Shown piece after piece: positions 40,787 through 49,091 of a DNA stretch of 64,000 nt. Position 1 is the stretch's first letter. Each line of letters starts with the position of its first letter. A program made the translations under genes and the position numbers. The notes below the pieces were generated by a model. It did not search any database. It was not told the origin of the DNA and saw only the letters and a list, made by a program, of their open reading frames with translations. The DNA is from Sphingosinicella sp942492965 (GTDB lineage Bacteria > Pseudomonadota > Alphaproteobacteria > Sphingomonadales > Sphingomonadaceae), in assembly GCA_942492965.1 (NCBI GenBank), contig OW818656.1, forward strand, positions 4,340,001-4,404,000. The letters run 5' to 3'.

Positions 40787-41992
40787 TCAAAAATACTTGA
40801 GCCAGGTGATGTCGCGCCGACGCCGCTTCAGTCGCGAATACCATACAGTGGGAAGGTACAGCGGCACGAGCATCGCGACGTACCAGACAAACACCCAGTT
40901 GTATTCGTCGAACATATAGGCCTGCCCGTTGTTCGGTCCCCAGATCGCAAGGGCGCTGTGATAAAGGATCCTCAGCACCGTGAGATGGAGCAGGTAAAAG
41001 AACATCGGAGCGGCGCCGAAAACCGCCAGAGCCGCGACCAGCCGCGAAGCGTTGATCTTTTCGAACAGGACAAGCAGGAGCGCACCACCACCCAGCGTCG
41101 GCAGCAGGAAAAGCAGCGAGGGCGGATACTTCGTCATCGAAATGAAGCTGATGAACGTCCGGACCGGATCGCCTTCGACGACGGACCAGGGCTTGTCGCC
41201 ATAGACATTCAAAAGCCGCAACAGGATAAACGCGCCAATCATCCCGAAGCCAAGCAGAAGCAGCTTGCGCTCCCGCACTTCCGGGGCGACATCGGGGCGG
41301 AACCAGTTGCCGATCGCGAAGCCCAGCGAGATGACGCCGAGCCAGGGCAGAATTGGATAAGTCGTCTTAGCGACAAAGCCGAAGGGCAAGGCGATCACGT
41401 CGCGCTGGTGCAGTATCGCCCACAGCGGATAAAACGAGTTCTCCGGCGTCAGCTGGATCGGATCGAGCAGGTTGTGAAGACCGACTGTGGCCAAGCCAAA
41501 GGCGATCAGGGCGGGGCGGGGCAAACGCATCAGGGCGGCCAGCGCAATCATGCTGAGGCCGATGCACCATATCACCTGCAACCAGAACGTTGGCTGGGGC
41601 GCGATCCCCCAATACAATGGGGACAGGAAGACAAGCTCGATCGCGATGAGCAGAAAGCCCCGCTTCAAAAGGTACGAGGTGGTCTCCTCAACGGTATGAT
41701 TGATGCTGAACAGGTAGACGCCAAGACCGGTAAGCGCCACGAATATCGGAGCGCAAAAGCTCACGGCAAAACGGGCAAAGCCGATAGCGATCAGGCCGGT
41801 AGCGGCATTATATGGGTCGTCCACCACGTAGTTGACGAACCAGGTTTCTCGCAAATGGTCGAGCAGCATGAGGACCATCACGAAACCGCGCAGGGCATCA
41901 ATATTGGCAAGCCGGGTGCTGACCGCCGCTGCGCTCATCTTTGGCACCGCGTCGCTGAAGGATGCTGCTGGGATTGAAATGCTGCTTGCCAT
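40787..41992 (-). CDS. multi-pass membrane protein, heparan-alpha-glucosaminide N-acetyltransferase-like (DUF1624)
   Basis: The 401-residue inner membrane protein has about ten hydrophobic helices. It starts its conserved part with RLANIDALRGFVMVLMLLDH, the typical opening of DUF1624/acyltransferase-like membrane proteins, with the histidine that is catalytic in HGSNAT relatives. RPTWFVNYVV-like and APMFFYLLHLTVLRILYHS segments follow the same plan. It may move acyl groups across the membrane, but the substrate is unknown. It has no operon partner. Confidence 0.75.
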   Translation of the reverse strand: MASSISIPAASFSDAVPKMSAAAVSTRLANIDALRGFVMVLMLLDHLRETWFVNYVVDDPYNAATGLIAIGFARFAVSFCAPIFVALTGLGVYLFSINHTVEETTSYLLKRGFLLIAIELVFLSPLYWGIAPQPTFWLQVIWCIGLSMIALAALMRLPRPALIAFGLATVGLHNLLDPIQLTPENSFYPLWAILHQRDVIALPFGFVAKTTYPILPWLGVISLGFAIGNWFRPDVAPEVRERKLLLLGFGMIGAFILLRLLNVYGDKPWSVVEGDPVRTFISFISMTKYPPSLLFLLPTLGGGALLLVLFEKINASRLVAALAVFGAAPMFFYLLHLTVLRILYHSALAIWGPNNGQAYMFDEYNWVFVWYVAMLVPLYLPTVWYSRLKRRRRDITWLKYF

Positions 41993-42190
41993 TTTCCTGC
42001 CCCGTTTCGATTCAAGAGTGCATCATGCGGCACACCACACGGATAAATCGTTATATCTTATTGTTATTAAACAAAAATTCTAAAAAAGAGCTGACTCAGG
42101 GGACCAACATGATGGGCTGGTCTTCCACGCAGCCATCATGAATGCAGATGTCGCCTAGCGAATGTCGAGTTTCGGTGTGATCTTGGCAGT
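41993..42190. other. AT-rich spacer with a stem-loop
   Basis: About 200 bases separate the start of the DUF1624-like gene from the end of the LysR gene. An AT-rich part (about 42045-42090) probably holds the promoter of the membrane-protein gene. CATGATGGGCTG (42108-42119) pairs with CAGCCATCATG (42130-42140) with a single bulged G. This stem could end the leftward LysR transcript, but the T-rich stretch on the minus strand comes about 20 bases later. No coding frame of interest was seen. Confidence 0.45.
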
Positions 42191-43129
42191 TCATACCGAA
42201 TGTGATTGCCCGGATGGACGATTATTTCGCCGGACCAATCGGGTTGCCGATGCGGGTGATGCCGCCTCTGGCCTGCCAGCAGGCTGAGCGATCAGCCAGT
42301 CGATCAGGGCCGCCAGCTCTTCGGAAACTATGGCATCGCTTGGACGGATCAGGCCATAATCCGTCCCGTCGGCATCAAATCCCCAAGGGGCTTCGAGGCG
42401 GGCGTCGGCCTCGGCAATCGCTTTGGGAGCCAGCGCCACCCCAAGCCCGCCCAAGGCGGCTTCAATCATCAGGAAATGATGGTCGAGCAGACGGGTAGCG
42501 CGCGGCCTCGGCGCATCCGGCCGCATATCCAGCCACGATTGCCAAGCCAATGGGCGCGTCTTGGATCCCAGCGCCACATAGGCCCCGGCCTCGAAACGTT
42601 CGCGCATGGACGACAGCATCACAGGGCCAACCTGCTCAGCCATCAGCCTGATGATCGTCCATTCCGGGTCGACAGGAAAATCGAGGCGCCTGATCGCCAG
42701 TGTGACCCGATCACGTTTGAAATCCAGCGGCCCACCGCCAGTCGACAATTGCACCTCGATGTCCGGGTACTTGTCCTGAAAGGCCGACAGCCGCGGAATA
42801 AGCCAGCGCATCGCCAGCGAACGCTCGCAAGACAGAACGATCGGCGCCCTTTCCAAACCGGCTCGGATTTCCCGAAGCGCATCACCGATCTCGCCGAATG
42901 CACTGCTGGCGGACGCTGCCAGCCTTTCGCCTTCCCGGGTCAGACGCACGCCGCGCCCGAAAGGTTCGATCAGGCGAAACCCCAGATCCGCAGTCAGCTT
43001 GGCAACACGCCTACTCACTGCTCCATGCGTCAAAGCCAGCTCATTCGCAGCGGCGCGCACGGACCCGAGGCGGGCGACCGTCTCGAATGCTCGCAGGTCA
43101 TCGAGCGAGGGAATATCCGAGCGCTTCAT
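42191..43129 (-). CDS. LysR-family regulator (GcvA-like)
   Basis: The 312-residue protein begins SLDDLRAFETVARLGSVRAA with a helix-turn-helix ending LTHGAVSRRVAKLTADLG, the GcvA/AmpR type of LysR proteins. The effector domain follows (LSCERSLAMRWLIPRL, GGLGVALAPKAIAE). It is divergent from the PdxA-like gene and has a T-N11-A box immediately before its own ATG, so it probably represses itself and controls the PdxA-like gene. The ATG 43129 fits family length; the longer frame passes through the intergenic region. Confidence 0.9.
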   Translation of the reverse strand: MKRSDIPSLDDLRAFETVARLGSVRAAANELALTHGAVSRRVAKLTADLGFRLIEPFGRGVRLTREGERLAASASSAFGEIGDALREIRAGLERAPIVLSCERSLAMRWLIPRLSAFQDKYPDIEVQLSTGGGPLDFKRDRVTLAIRRLDFPVDPEWTIIRLMAEQVGPVMLSSMRERFEAGAYVALGSKTRPLAWQSWLDMRPDAPRPRATRLLDHHFLMIEAALGGLGVALAPKAIAEADARLEAPWGFDADGTDYGLIRPSDAIVSEELAALIDWLIAQPAGRPEAASPASATRLVRRNNRPSGQSHSV

Positions 43130-43130
43130 T

Positions 43131-43147
43131 GGTGATAAATTATCACC
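43131..43147. promoter_or_regulatory. LysR T-N11-A box between the LysR and pdxA-like genes
   Basis: GGTGATAA-A-TTATCACC is a perfect eight-base dyad around one central base and contains T-N11-A, the classical LysR recognition pattern. It begins one base upstream of the LysR ATG, overlapping the ribosome-binding area, and ends 105 bases before the divergent PdxA-like start. Binding would directly block LysR expression. Confidence 0.75.
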
Positions 43148-43252
43148 GATATTCGCCAGATCAAATCGATAAAGCGTGGGCGGGGATCGAGATATAGTCA
43201 GCGAAATGAACCACACAGCCCTCATCCGCACTGCAACATTAGAAATGGCCGG

Positions 43253-44269
43253 TTGATCTCCCATTCGCCCCCTCTTGCCGTGACCATGGGCGACCCTTCC
43301 GGCATCGGCCCCGAAATCGTCGCAAAGATGTTTCTGCGCCGTCCCGAACGTCGGCGCTGGATTGTGGTTGGCGATCTTCTGGTGATGAAACATGCATTCA
43401 GATCACTGGGCGCCGAAGCGCCACTACGTGCCATTTCCGCAATCGGGGATGCCGTATTCGACGGTGATGTGATGAACGTAATGGCGTCCTCCCAGCTTGC
43501 CGACCTGCCGCCGATCGGCAAGGTTTCGGCGGTCAGCGGGCAAGCCGCCTTCGATGCCATCGTTTCGGCGATCCAGTTGGCGCGCGCAGGCCACGTGAGC
43601 GGGATCGTTACAGCGCCCATTCACAAAAAATCATTGGCTGCCGCAGGCCAGAGCTATCCAGGGCATACCGAAATTCTTGCCGATCATGGCGGAGGTGTGC
43701 GCGTCGCCATGATGCTGGCAAATGAGGAGATCCGCACGGTCCTCGTCACGATCCATTGTTCACTGCTCGAAGCCATCCGCCGGGCGGATTTCACGGCGCA
43801 GGTGAATGCGATCCGGCTCGCGCATGTCGGCGCGCGGGCCCTGGGCGTCGTGTCGCCACGCGTGGCGGTAGCCGGGCTCAACCCACATGCCGGCGACGGT
43901 GGTCTGTTCGGCGATGAGGAAATCAGCATCATCCGCCCCGCAATCGAGGCCGCGCGGGCCGAAGGCATTGACGCCTCCGGCCCATGGCCAGGCGACACAG
44001 TCTTCATGCAGGCGCGCTTGGGCCGCTTCGATATCGTGGTCGCACAGTATCACGATCAGGGGCTGATCCCCGTGAAGTACCTGGGCGTCGAGAAGGGCGT
44101 GAACGTGACGCTCGGCCTGCCCTTCATTCGTACCAGCCCCGATCACGGCACGGCCTTCGACATCGCCGGGACAGGCACCGCTGACCCGACCAGCCTGGAA
44201 ACCGCCTTCGACTATGCCCTTCAACTGCGAGGCTACCAATCCATCGCAAAAACGGCACAGACAACATGA
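43253..44269 (+). CDS. PdxA-family 4-phospho-hydroxyacid dehydrogenase
   Basis: The 338-residue protein has the PdxA motifs AVTMGDPSGIGPEIVAKMF, VTAPIHKKSLAAAG, YPGHTEILAD, and the metal histidines in HCSLLEAIR, AQYHDQGLIPVKYLG and RTSPDHGTAFDIAGTG. PdxA oxidises 4-phosphohydroxy-L-threonine in vitamin B6 synthesis; PdxA2-type members act on 4-phospho-threonate or -erythronate in catabolism. The setting, with a LysR gene and a catabolic series, suggests the latter. The start is TTG 43253 because an upstream ATG in the same frame is stopped. It overlaps the next gene by four bases. Confidence 0.82.
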   Translation: MISHSPPLAVTMGDPSGIGPEIVAKMFLRRPERRRWIVVGDLLVMKHAFRSLGAEAPLRAISAIGDAVFDGDVMNVMASSQLADLPPIGKVSAVSGQAAFDAIVSAIQLARAGHVSGIVTAPIHKKSLAAAGQSYPGHTEILADHGGGVRVAMMLANEEIRTVLVTIHCSLLEAIRRADFTAQVNAIRLAHVGARALGVVSPRVAVAGLNPHAGDGGLFGDEEISIIRPAIEAARAEGIDASGPWPGDTVFMQARLGRFDIVVAQYHDQGLIPVKYLGVEKGVNVTLGLPFIRTSPDHGTAFDIAGTGTADPTSLETAFDYALQLRGYQSIAKTAQTT

Positions 44270-44958
44270 CCCAGTTCGATTTCATCTTCATGCTCACCCG
44301 CAACGACCGCACCGTTGCCGATGCGCTGAGCCACGTAGAAACGGCGCTCGCCTGCGGGATACGACACATCGGCTTCAAGGATATCGGCCTGCCGTTTGAC
44401 GCACTGGCCAGACTATCACGCCGAATTCAGGAAGCTGGAGCGAGCGCCTATATCGAAGTGGTCTCGCTCGACCGCGAAAGCGAACTGCGTTCGGTCAGAG
44501 CAGCGATCGACCTTGAAGTCGACTATCTGCTTGGCGGAACGCATGTGGACGATGTCTTGCCGCTGCTGGAAGGCACCGCAATCCGCTACTACCCCTTCCC
44601 TGGCCGCATCGTCGGGCATCCCAGTGCGCTCGAAGGGACGGAAGCCGAAATCGTCGAAAGCGCGGTGACGATCGCCGACCATTCGGGCGTTTCAGGCCTC
44701 GACCTCCTAGCCTATCGCTCAACCGGGAATGTGTTGTCGCTGATCAAGGCCGTTTGCCAGGCTGTGGCCAAGCCCGTCCTCGTCGCAGGGTCGATTGACA
44801 GTCCCGAGCAAATCGCTGCCGTGAAACAATGCGGCGCAGCGGGATTCACAATCGGAACCTCTGCGCTTGATGGTCGCTTTCCGGCTCAGGACCGCGGCCT
44901 GGCCGCCCAATTGAATGCGATCACGGCTGCCACTCGACCCAGCGCCAACAGACCCTAG
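44266..44958 (+). CDS. TIM-barrel protein of unknown function, partner of the PdxA-like enzyme
   Basis: The 230-residue protein looks like a phosphate-binding TIM barrel. It has alternating strand-helix units (HIGFKDIGLPFDALARL, YIEVVSLDRESELRSVRAAI), and the late segment PVLVAGSIDSPEQIAAV followed by GAAGFTIGTSAL, which resembles the phosphate-gripping loops of HisA/ThiG-type barrels. A conserved-looking RYYPFPGRIVGHPS lies in the middle. I cannot name the reaction. The ATGA overlap with the PdxA-like gene says they act in one pathway, possibly an aldolase or isomerase on the PdxA product. Its 3' end overlaps the convergent FAD oxidoreductase gene by four bases. Confidence 0.7.
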   Translation: MTQFDFIFMLTRNDRTVADALSHVETALACGIRHIGFKDIGLPFDALARLSRRIQEAGASAYIEVVSLDRESELRSVRAAIDLEVDYLLGGTHVDDVLPLLEGTAIRYYPFPGRIVGHPSALEGTEAEIVESAVTIADHSGVSGLDLLAYRSTGNVLSLIKAVCQAVAKPVLVAGSIDSPEQIAAVKQCGAAGFTIGTSALDGRFPAQDRGLAAQLNAITAATRPSANRP

Positions 44959-46280
44959 AATTCCGAAACGTCGACCCGCTCGCCGCGATTGAACCGTGAC
45001 AGCCGATAGGGGCGCGGATCGACGATCGGCTCATGGCCGGTCACGATATCGGCGACGAGATGACTGGCACCCGGCCCGATCCCGAAACCATGTCCGCTGA
45101 AACCTGCGGCAAGGATAAGGCCGGGCACGGACGAAACTTCGTCGATCACCGGAACACCGTCGGGCGTGCTGTCCACAAAGCCGGCCCAGCTTGCCACCAC
45201 CGGCGCCGTCGCCACAGCCGGGATCAGCCTGGAAACGCGCTCCACAGTCAGGCGAATGGTCTTGAGGTCTGGGGTCGGATCGAGGATGCGGCGGGCCTCC
45301 ATCGGAGTGGGCTGGTCCAACCGCCAGTGCGAGAGCGTCTCATGCCCGGCACGAAGGCCTTGCAAGCCGCCAGGCGAAACCTTTCTCCAGCGCTGCTTGA
45401 ACATCGGCAGGAACTGCTTCTGATACTTCAGGAACTGCAGGGTCGGATCGACCTTGGCCCGACCGCTATAGGCCAGTGCGTGGCATCCATCACCGCGCCG
45501 CGTGATCGACATTGAATCACCGTAGAACGCATCGGGCAGGTTCATGTGCCCAGTGCCCACGGCGAGGATCGACTGGCGGACAGTCGCCTGCGGAAAACGC
45601 ACGCCGAGCTGTCGCATGAATGAAGATGCCCAGGCGCCGCCCGCGTGAATGACAAGCGGGGTGCGGATCGTACCGCGCTCGGTTACCACCGCGCTCACAG
45701 CGCCGCCGGTCATCTCGATCCCGCGCGCCGCGCAGGCCTGGTGGACGGTGCTGCCCAGCGCCATCAGCGCGCGCGCCACGGCCGGAACCGCGAGGCCGGG
45801 ATCGGCAATTCCGTCCATCTGCGAATGCACGCCGCCCTTCCATACCTGCCCGGTGAACTTGCCATGCTCAGTCGCTTCCTGGCTGTTGAGCATCCGCGTC
45901 TTGACCCCGATCGATCGCGCGTATTCACCCCAGCGTGCCCAAGTGTCGATCTCGGCAGCATCGTTGCTGACGTAGAACAGGCCGCAGCGGCGGAAGCCCG
46001 TTTCCTCGCCGCTCTCCAGGCCGAACTGTTCCCACAGATCGAGCGCCTTGGTCGCCAGCGGCAGTTCGCGTTCGTCGCGGTTCTGCTGGCGGCACCAGCC
46101 CCAGTTGCGGCTGGATTGCTCCCCGCCGACCACGCCCTTCTCGATCAGCGCGACCTTCAGGCCGCGCTTCGCCAAATAGTAAGCCGTGAAGCTGCCGATG
46201 ATCCCCCCGCCAATGACGACAGCGTCGGCTTCGCGCGGCAGGTCGGGCGTGGATTTGATGAAAGCGAGAGGCGCGGGCAT
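44955..46280 (-). CDS. FAD-dependent D-amino acid dehydrogenase-like oxidoreductase
   Basis: The 441-residue protein has the FAD fold DAVVIGGGIIGSFTAYYLAK, the segment EQSSRNWGWCRQQNRDERE, and the C-terminal AAGFSGHGFGIGPGASHLVA. This set occurs in DadA/SoxB-like enzymes that oxidise D-amino or N-methyl amino acids. It is the last of five leftward genes (GNAT, DSD-like, PuuB-like oxidase, ALDH, this one) with short gaps, 27 bases after the aldehyde dehydrogenase. The electron acceptor and substrate are not evident. Confidence 0.85.
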   Translation of the reverse strand: MPAPLAFIKSTPDLPREADAVVIGGGIIGSFTAYYLAKRGLKVALIEKGVVGGEQSSRNWGWCRQQNRDERELPLATKALDLWEQFGLESGEETGFRRCGLFYVSNDAAEIDTWARWGEYARSIGVKTRMLNSQEATEHGKFTGQVWKGGVHSQMDGIADPGLAVPAVARALMALGSTVHQACAARGIEMTGGAVSAVVTERGTIRTPLVIHAGGAWASSFMRQLGVRFPQATVRQSILAVGTGHMNLPDAFYGDSMSITRRGDGCHALAYSGRAKVDPTLQFLKYQKQFLPMFKQRWRKVSPGGLQGLRAGHETLSHWRLDQPTPMEARRILDPTPDLKTIRLTVERVSRLIPAVATAPVVASWAGFVDSTPDGVPVIDEVSSVPGLILAAGFSGHGFGIGPGASHLVADIVTGHEPIVDPRPYRLSRFNRGERVDVSEF

Positions 46281-46307
46281 GTCAAACTTCTCCGGTGATT
46301 TCCGAAC

Positions 46308-47768
46308 TCATGCGAAACCAAGGACCGCCTTGGTTTCAAGATATTCCTCAAAGCCGAAAACCCCATATTCGCGGCCGTTGCCGGAGCGCTTGTAGCCGCC
46401 GAACGGCGCATGGGCGTCCCATGCGGGGTGATTGATGTGAACCTGGCCAGTGCGGATACGCAGGGCCACGCTGCGGGCCTGATCCATGTCCTTACCCTGC
46501 ACGTGCCCGCCCAGGCCAAATATGGAATCGTTGGCAATCGACACGGCCTCGTCGATGTCGTCGTAAGGCAGGATGGCAAGAACGGGCCCGAAGATCTCTT
46601 CCTGCGCGATGCGCATGGCACTGGACACTTCTGAAAATACGGTCGGACGAACGAAGTACCCTTGGTTCAATCCGTCCGGCTGCCCGGGGCCGCCGCAGAC
46701 GAGTTTCGCACCCTCTTCAAGGCCCACCGCGATCATGGATTGCACGCGCTGGAACTGCGCCCGATTGGCAATGGGGCCAAGCGTCGTCGCTTCCTCCTCC
46801 GGGCTGCCAATAACGATTGCTTCCACCGTTCTGCGCGCGATGGCCTCAACCTGTGCGAGCCGTGAACGCGGCACGATCATGCGCGTCGGCGCGCTGCACG
46901 ACTGACCGACATTGCGGAACGCCGCCATCACGCCAAGCGGGACGACCCTTTCGAAGTCCGCATCGGGAAGCAGCACGTTGGGGGATTTTCCGCCAAGCTC
47001 CTGCGTCACCCGCTTGACCGTGGGCGCGGCCCCCTGGGCAACCAGAACTCCTGCCCGGTTGGACCCTGTGATCGAAATCATGTCGATGTCAGGATGGGCC
47101 GCCATTGCCGAGCCGACTTCGCTGCCGGTTCCGTTGATCAGGTTGAATACCCCGGGAGGTGCACCTGCATCATGTACGATCTGGGCGAACATCAGGGCAT
47201 TCAGCGGCGACAACTCACTGGGCTTCAGCACGACCGTGCAACCTGCGGCGAGTGCGGGCGCAACCTTGGCGGTGATCTGGTAGAGTGGCCAGTTCCAGGG
47301 GGTGATCAGGCCCGCCACACCGATCGCCTCGCGAACGATCGCGGTCGTGCCGCGCATCGTCAGAAAGTCGTAGCCACGAAGCACGTCGATCGCTGCCTGG
47401 ACATGTGCCGCGGCCAAGGGAACGTGGGCCGTGCGGGCGTGAGTGATCGCCGCACCCATTTCCAGCGTAAGGGCCTGGGCCAACGGTTCTGCGCGCTCAA
47501 GAATCAGCGCGTGAATCCGCTCGAGCAAGGCAAGCCTTTCGGCCACAGAAGACGTCGAGAACGCGGGAAATGCAGATCTTGCCGTGGCGACTGCGCGGTC
47601 GAGGTCGGCGCTTGTCCCTGCCACGATCTCCGTGACGAGTTCCCCGGTCGACGGGTTGATGATGGGCAGCCTTTCGCTGCCGGAAACCGCCACCCATTTG
47701 CCACCGATATAGGCGTGACCACCCACACCGATGGCCTGCTGAAGAGCGTCAGCGACTTCGGGGATCAT
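46308..47768 (-). CDS. NAD(P)-dependent aldehyde dehydrogenase
   Basis: The 486-residue protein has the usual domains: TPWNWPLYQITAKVAPALAA for nucleotide binding, catalytic Glu in ELGGKSPNVLL, and catalytic Cys in NVGQSCSAPTRM, with QEEIFGPVLAI and the C-terminal PFGGYKRSGNGREYG. It would oxidise an aldehyde to an acid. The start ATG 47768 overlaps the stop of the PuuB-like oxidase gene by four bases, so an aldehyde formed by that oxidase is a natural substrate. An aldehyde from the phospho-lyase encoded at 52386-53732 is another candidate. Confidence 0.92.
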   Translation of the reverse strand: MIPEVADALQQAIGVGGHAYIGGKWVAVSGSERLPIINPSTGELVTEIVAGTSADLDRAVATARSAFPAFSTSSVAERLALLERIHALILERAEPLAQALTLEMGAAITHARTAHVPLAAAHVQAAIDVLRGYDFLTMRGTTAIVREAIGVAGLITPWNWPLYQITAKVAPALAAGCTVVLKPSELSPLNALMFAQIVHDAGAPPGVFNLINGTGSEVGSAMAAHPDIDMISITGSNRAGVLVAQGAAPTVKRVTQELGGKSPNVLLPDADFERVVPLGVMAAFRNVGQSCSAPTRMIVPRSRLAQVEAIARRTVEAIVIGSPEEEATTLGPIANRAQFQRVQSMIAVGLEEGAKLVCGGPGQPDGLNQGYFVRPTVFSEVSSAMRIAQEEIFGPVLAILPYDDIDEAVSIANDSIFGLGGHVQGKDMDQARSVALRIRTGQVHINHPAWDAHAPFGGYKRSGNGREYGVFGFEEYLETKAVLGFA

Positions 47769-49045
47769 CCAACGAGATCCTTGTAGCGGTAGTAGGCACC
47801 CACAAACGGCAGAAACCACGGCTTGCCGAAATGACCCGGAATCGCAGGCCAATCGAAATCGCGCCACGGATTGAGATCGGCCTTTCCGTCAAGCACCTCG
47901 GCCATGATCGCACCCATGTAGGTTGCCATATGGGTGCCGTGGCCGCTGTAGCCCATGGAATAGAACAGACCGTCGCGTTCGCCGGCGCGCGGAAGGCGGT
48001 CGCGGGTCATGTCGACCATCCCGCCCCAGCAGTAGTCGATCCGGACATCGGCCAGTTCGGGGAAGAATTCGATCATCGAACGGCGCAGGATCGCGCCGCT
48101 CTTCGCGTCGGCCGCCGGATCGGAGCGGCTCGAGAACCGCGCCCTGCCGCCGAACAGGATGCGGTTGTCCGGCGTGGTGCGGAAGTAGCTCACGAAGTTA
48201 CGCGTATCGACCGTGTTGCGGCGACGTGGGGTCAACCGGTCGAGCAGATCGACAGGGAGCGGTTCGGTGGCGATCAGATAGGCACCCACCGGCACGATCC
48301 GGCGACGGAACCATCCCAGTGGACCAAATGCCGAAGTCCCCGTGGCAAGCAGCACCTGATTGGCCTTCACGGTGCCATGGGGCGTGGTCAGTTCGTGAGA
48401 CGCCCCGGAAACCCGGCGGATCTTGATCAGCGGATTGTGCTCGTAGACTGTCCCGCCGCGCCGCACGACGGCTTCGGCAAGGCCCTGACCGTACATGCCC
48501 ATGTGCATGTTGGCGCTCTTCTCGTACAATATCCCGCCATAGAAGCGGTCCGAACCGATCTCCGAAGGCAACTCAATCGGGGTCACCAGACGCGTCTCCG
48601 GATCGACATTTCGGGCGAGCAATTCCTGCGAGCGGATGATCTTTTCATAGTGCTCGGGCTTGGCAGCCACCTTGAGCTTGCCCACACGGCCAAAGTGGCA
48701 GTCGATGCCTTCTTCGGCGACAATCGCCTCGACCTTGTCGACCCCGGCATCGAACGCACGGTAGAACTTGTTGGCACGCTCCAGGCCGAACCTCTCCACC
48801 ATCCCGCCATAGTCCTGCGCAAACCCGTTGTTGCACATGCCGCCGTTGCGACCAGACGCCGCCCCTGCGACACGATCCGCTTCGAGGACGACAACCTTGG
48901 CTCCCTTCTTCGCCAGGGCGAGTGCCGCAGAGAGACCGGTGAAGCCCGCACCCACAACGGCCACGTCGACCGTTCCGCTCGGAGCTTCGGATGCGGCGGA
49001 AGCAAACGGCGTTGCGGTATCGAGCCAGTATGGCATCATCTTCAT
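47765..49045 (-). CDS. FAD-dependent amine oxidoreductase (PuuB-like)
   Basis: The 426-residue protein has VDVAVVGAGFTGLSAALALA and GAASGRNGGMCNNGFAQDYG, the flavin site of gamma-glutamylputrescine oxidase-type enzymes. The C-terminal MGYSGHGTHMATYMGAIMAE also fits. It should oxidise a primary or secondary amine to an aldehyde or imine. GGAGA precedes ATG 49045. It is translationally coupled to the aldehyde dehydrogenase, the same order as PuuB-PuuC in putrescine catabolism, but no gamma-glutamyl ligase is present, so the substrate is different or already conjugated. Confidence 0.87.
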   Translation of the reverse strand: MKMMPYWLDTATPFASAASEAPSGTVDVAVVGAGFTGLSAALALAKKGAKVVVLEADRVAGAASGRNGGMCNNGFAQDYGGMVERFGLERANKFYRAFDAGVDKVEAIVAEEGIDCHFGRVGKLKVAAKPEHYEKIIRSQELLARNVDPETRLVTPIELPSEIGSDRFYGGILYEKSANMHMGMYGQGLAEAVVRRGGTVYEHNPLIKIRRVSGASHELTTPHGTVKANQVLLATGTSAFGPLGWFRRRIVPVGAYLIATEPLPVDLLDRLTPRRRNTVDTRNFVSYFRTTPDNRILFGGRARFSSRSDPAADAKSGAILRRSMIEFFPELADVRIDYCWGGMVDMTRDRLPRAGERDGLFYSMGYSGHGTHMATYMGAIMAEVLDGKADLNPWRDFDWPAIPGHFGKPWFLPFVGAYYRYKDLVG

Positions 49046-49091
49046 GTCAGTTTCTCCGCCCGTACACGGGGCTGTGGAACGCAATGCTCGC

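Noticed and set aside
15766..42190. Direct repeat of the tRNA-Ser 3' end as an attachment site
   Set aside because: I scanned the junctions near 36.9, 40.5 and 42 kb and found no copy of GGTTCGAATCCCTCC, and no integrase gene is in the window.
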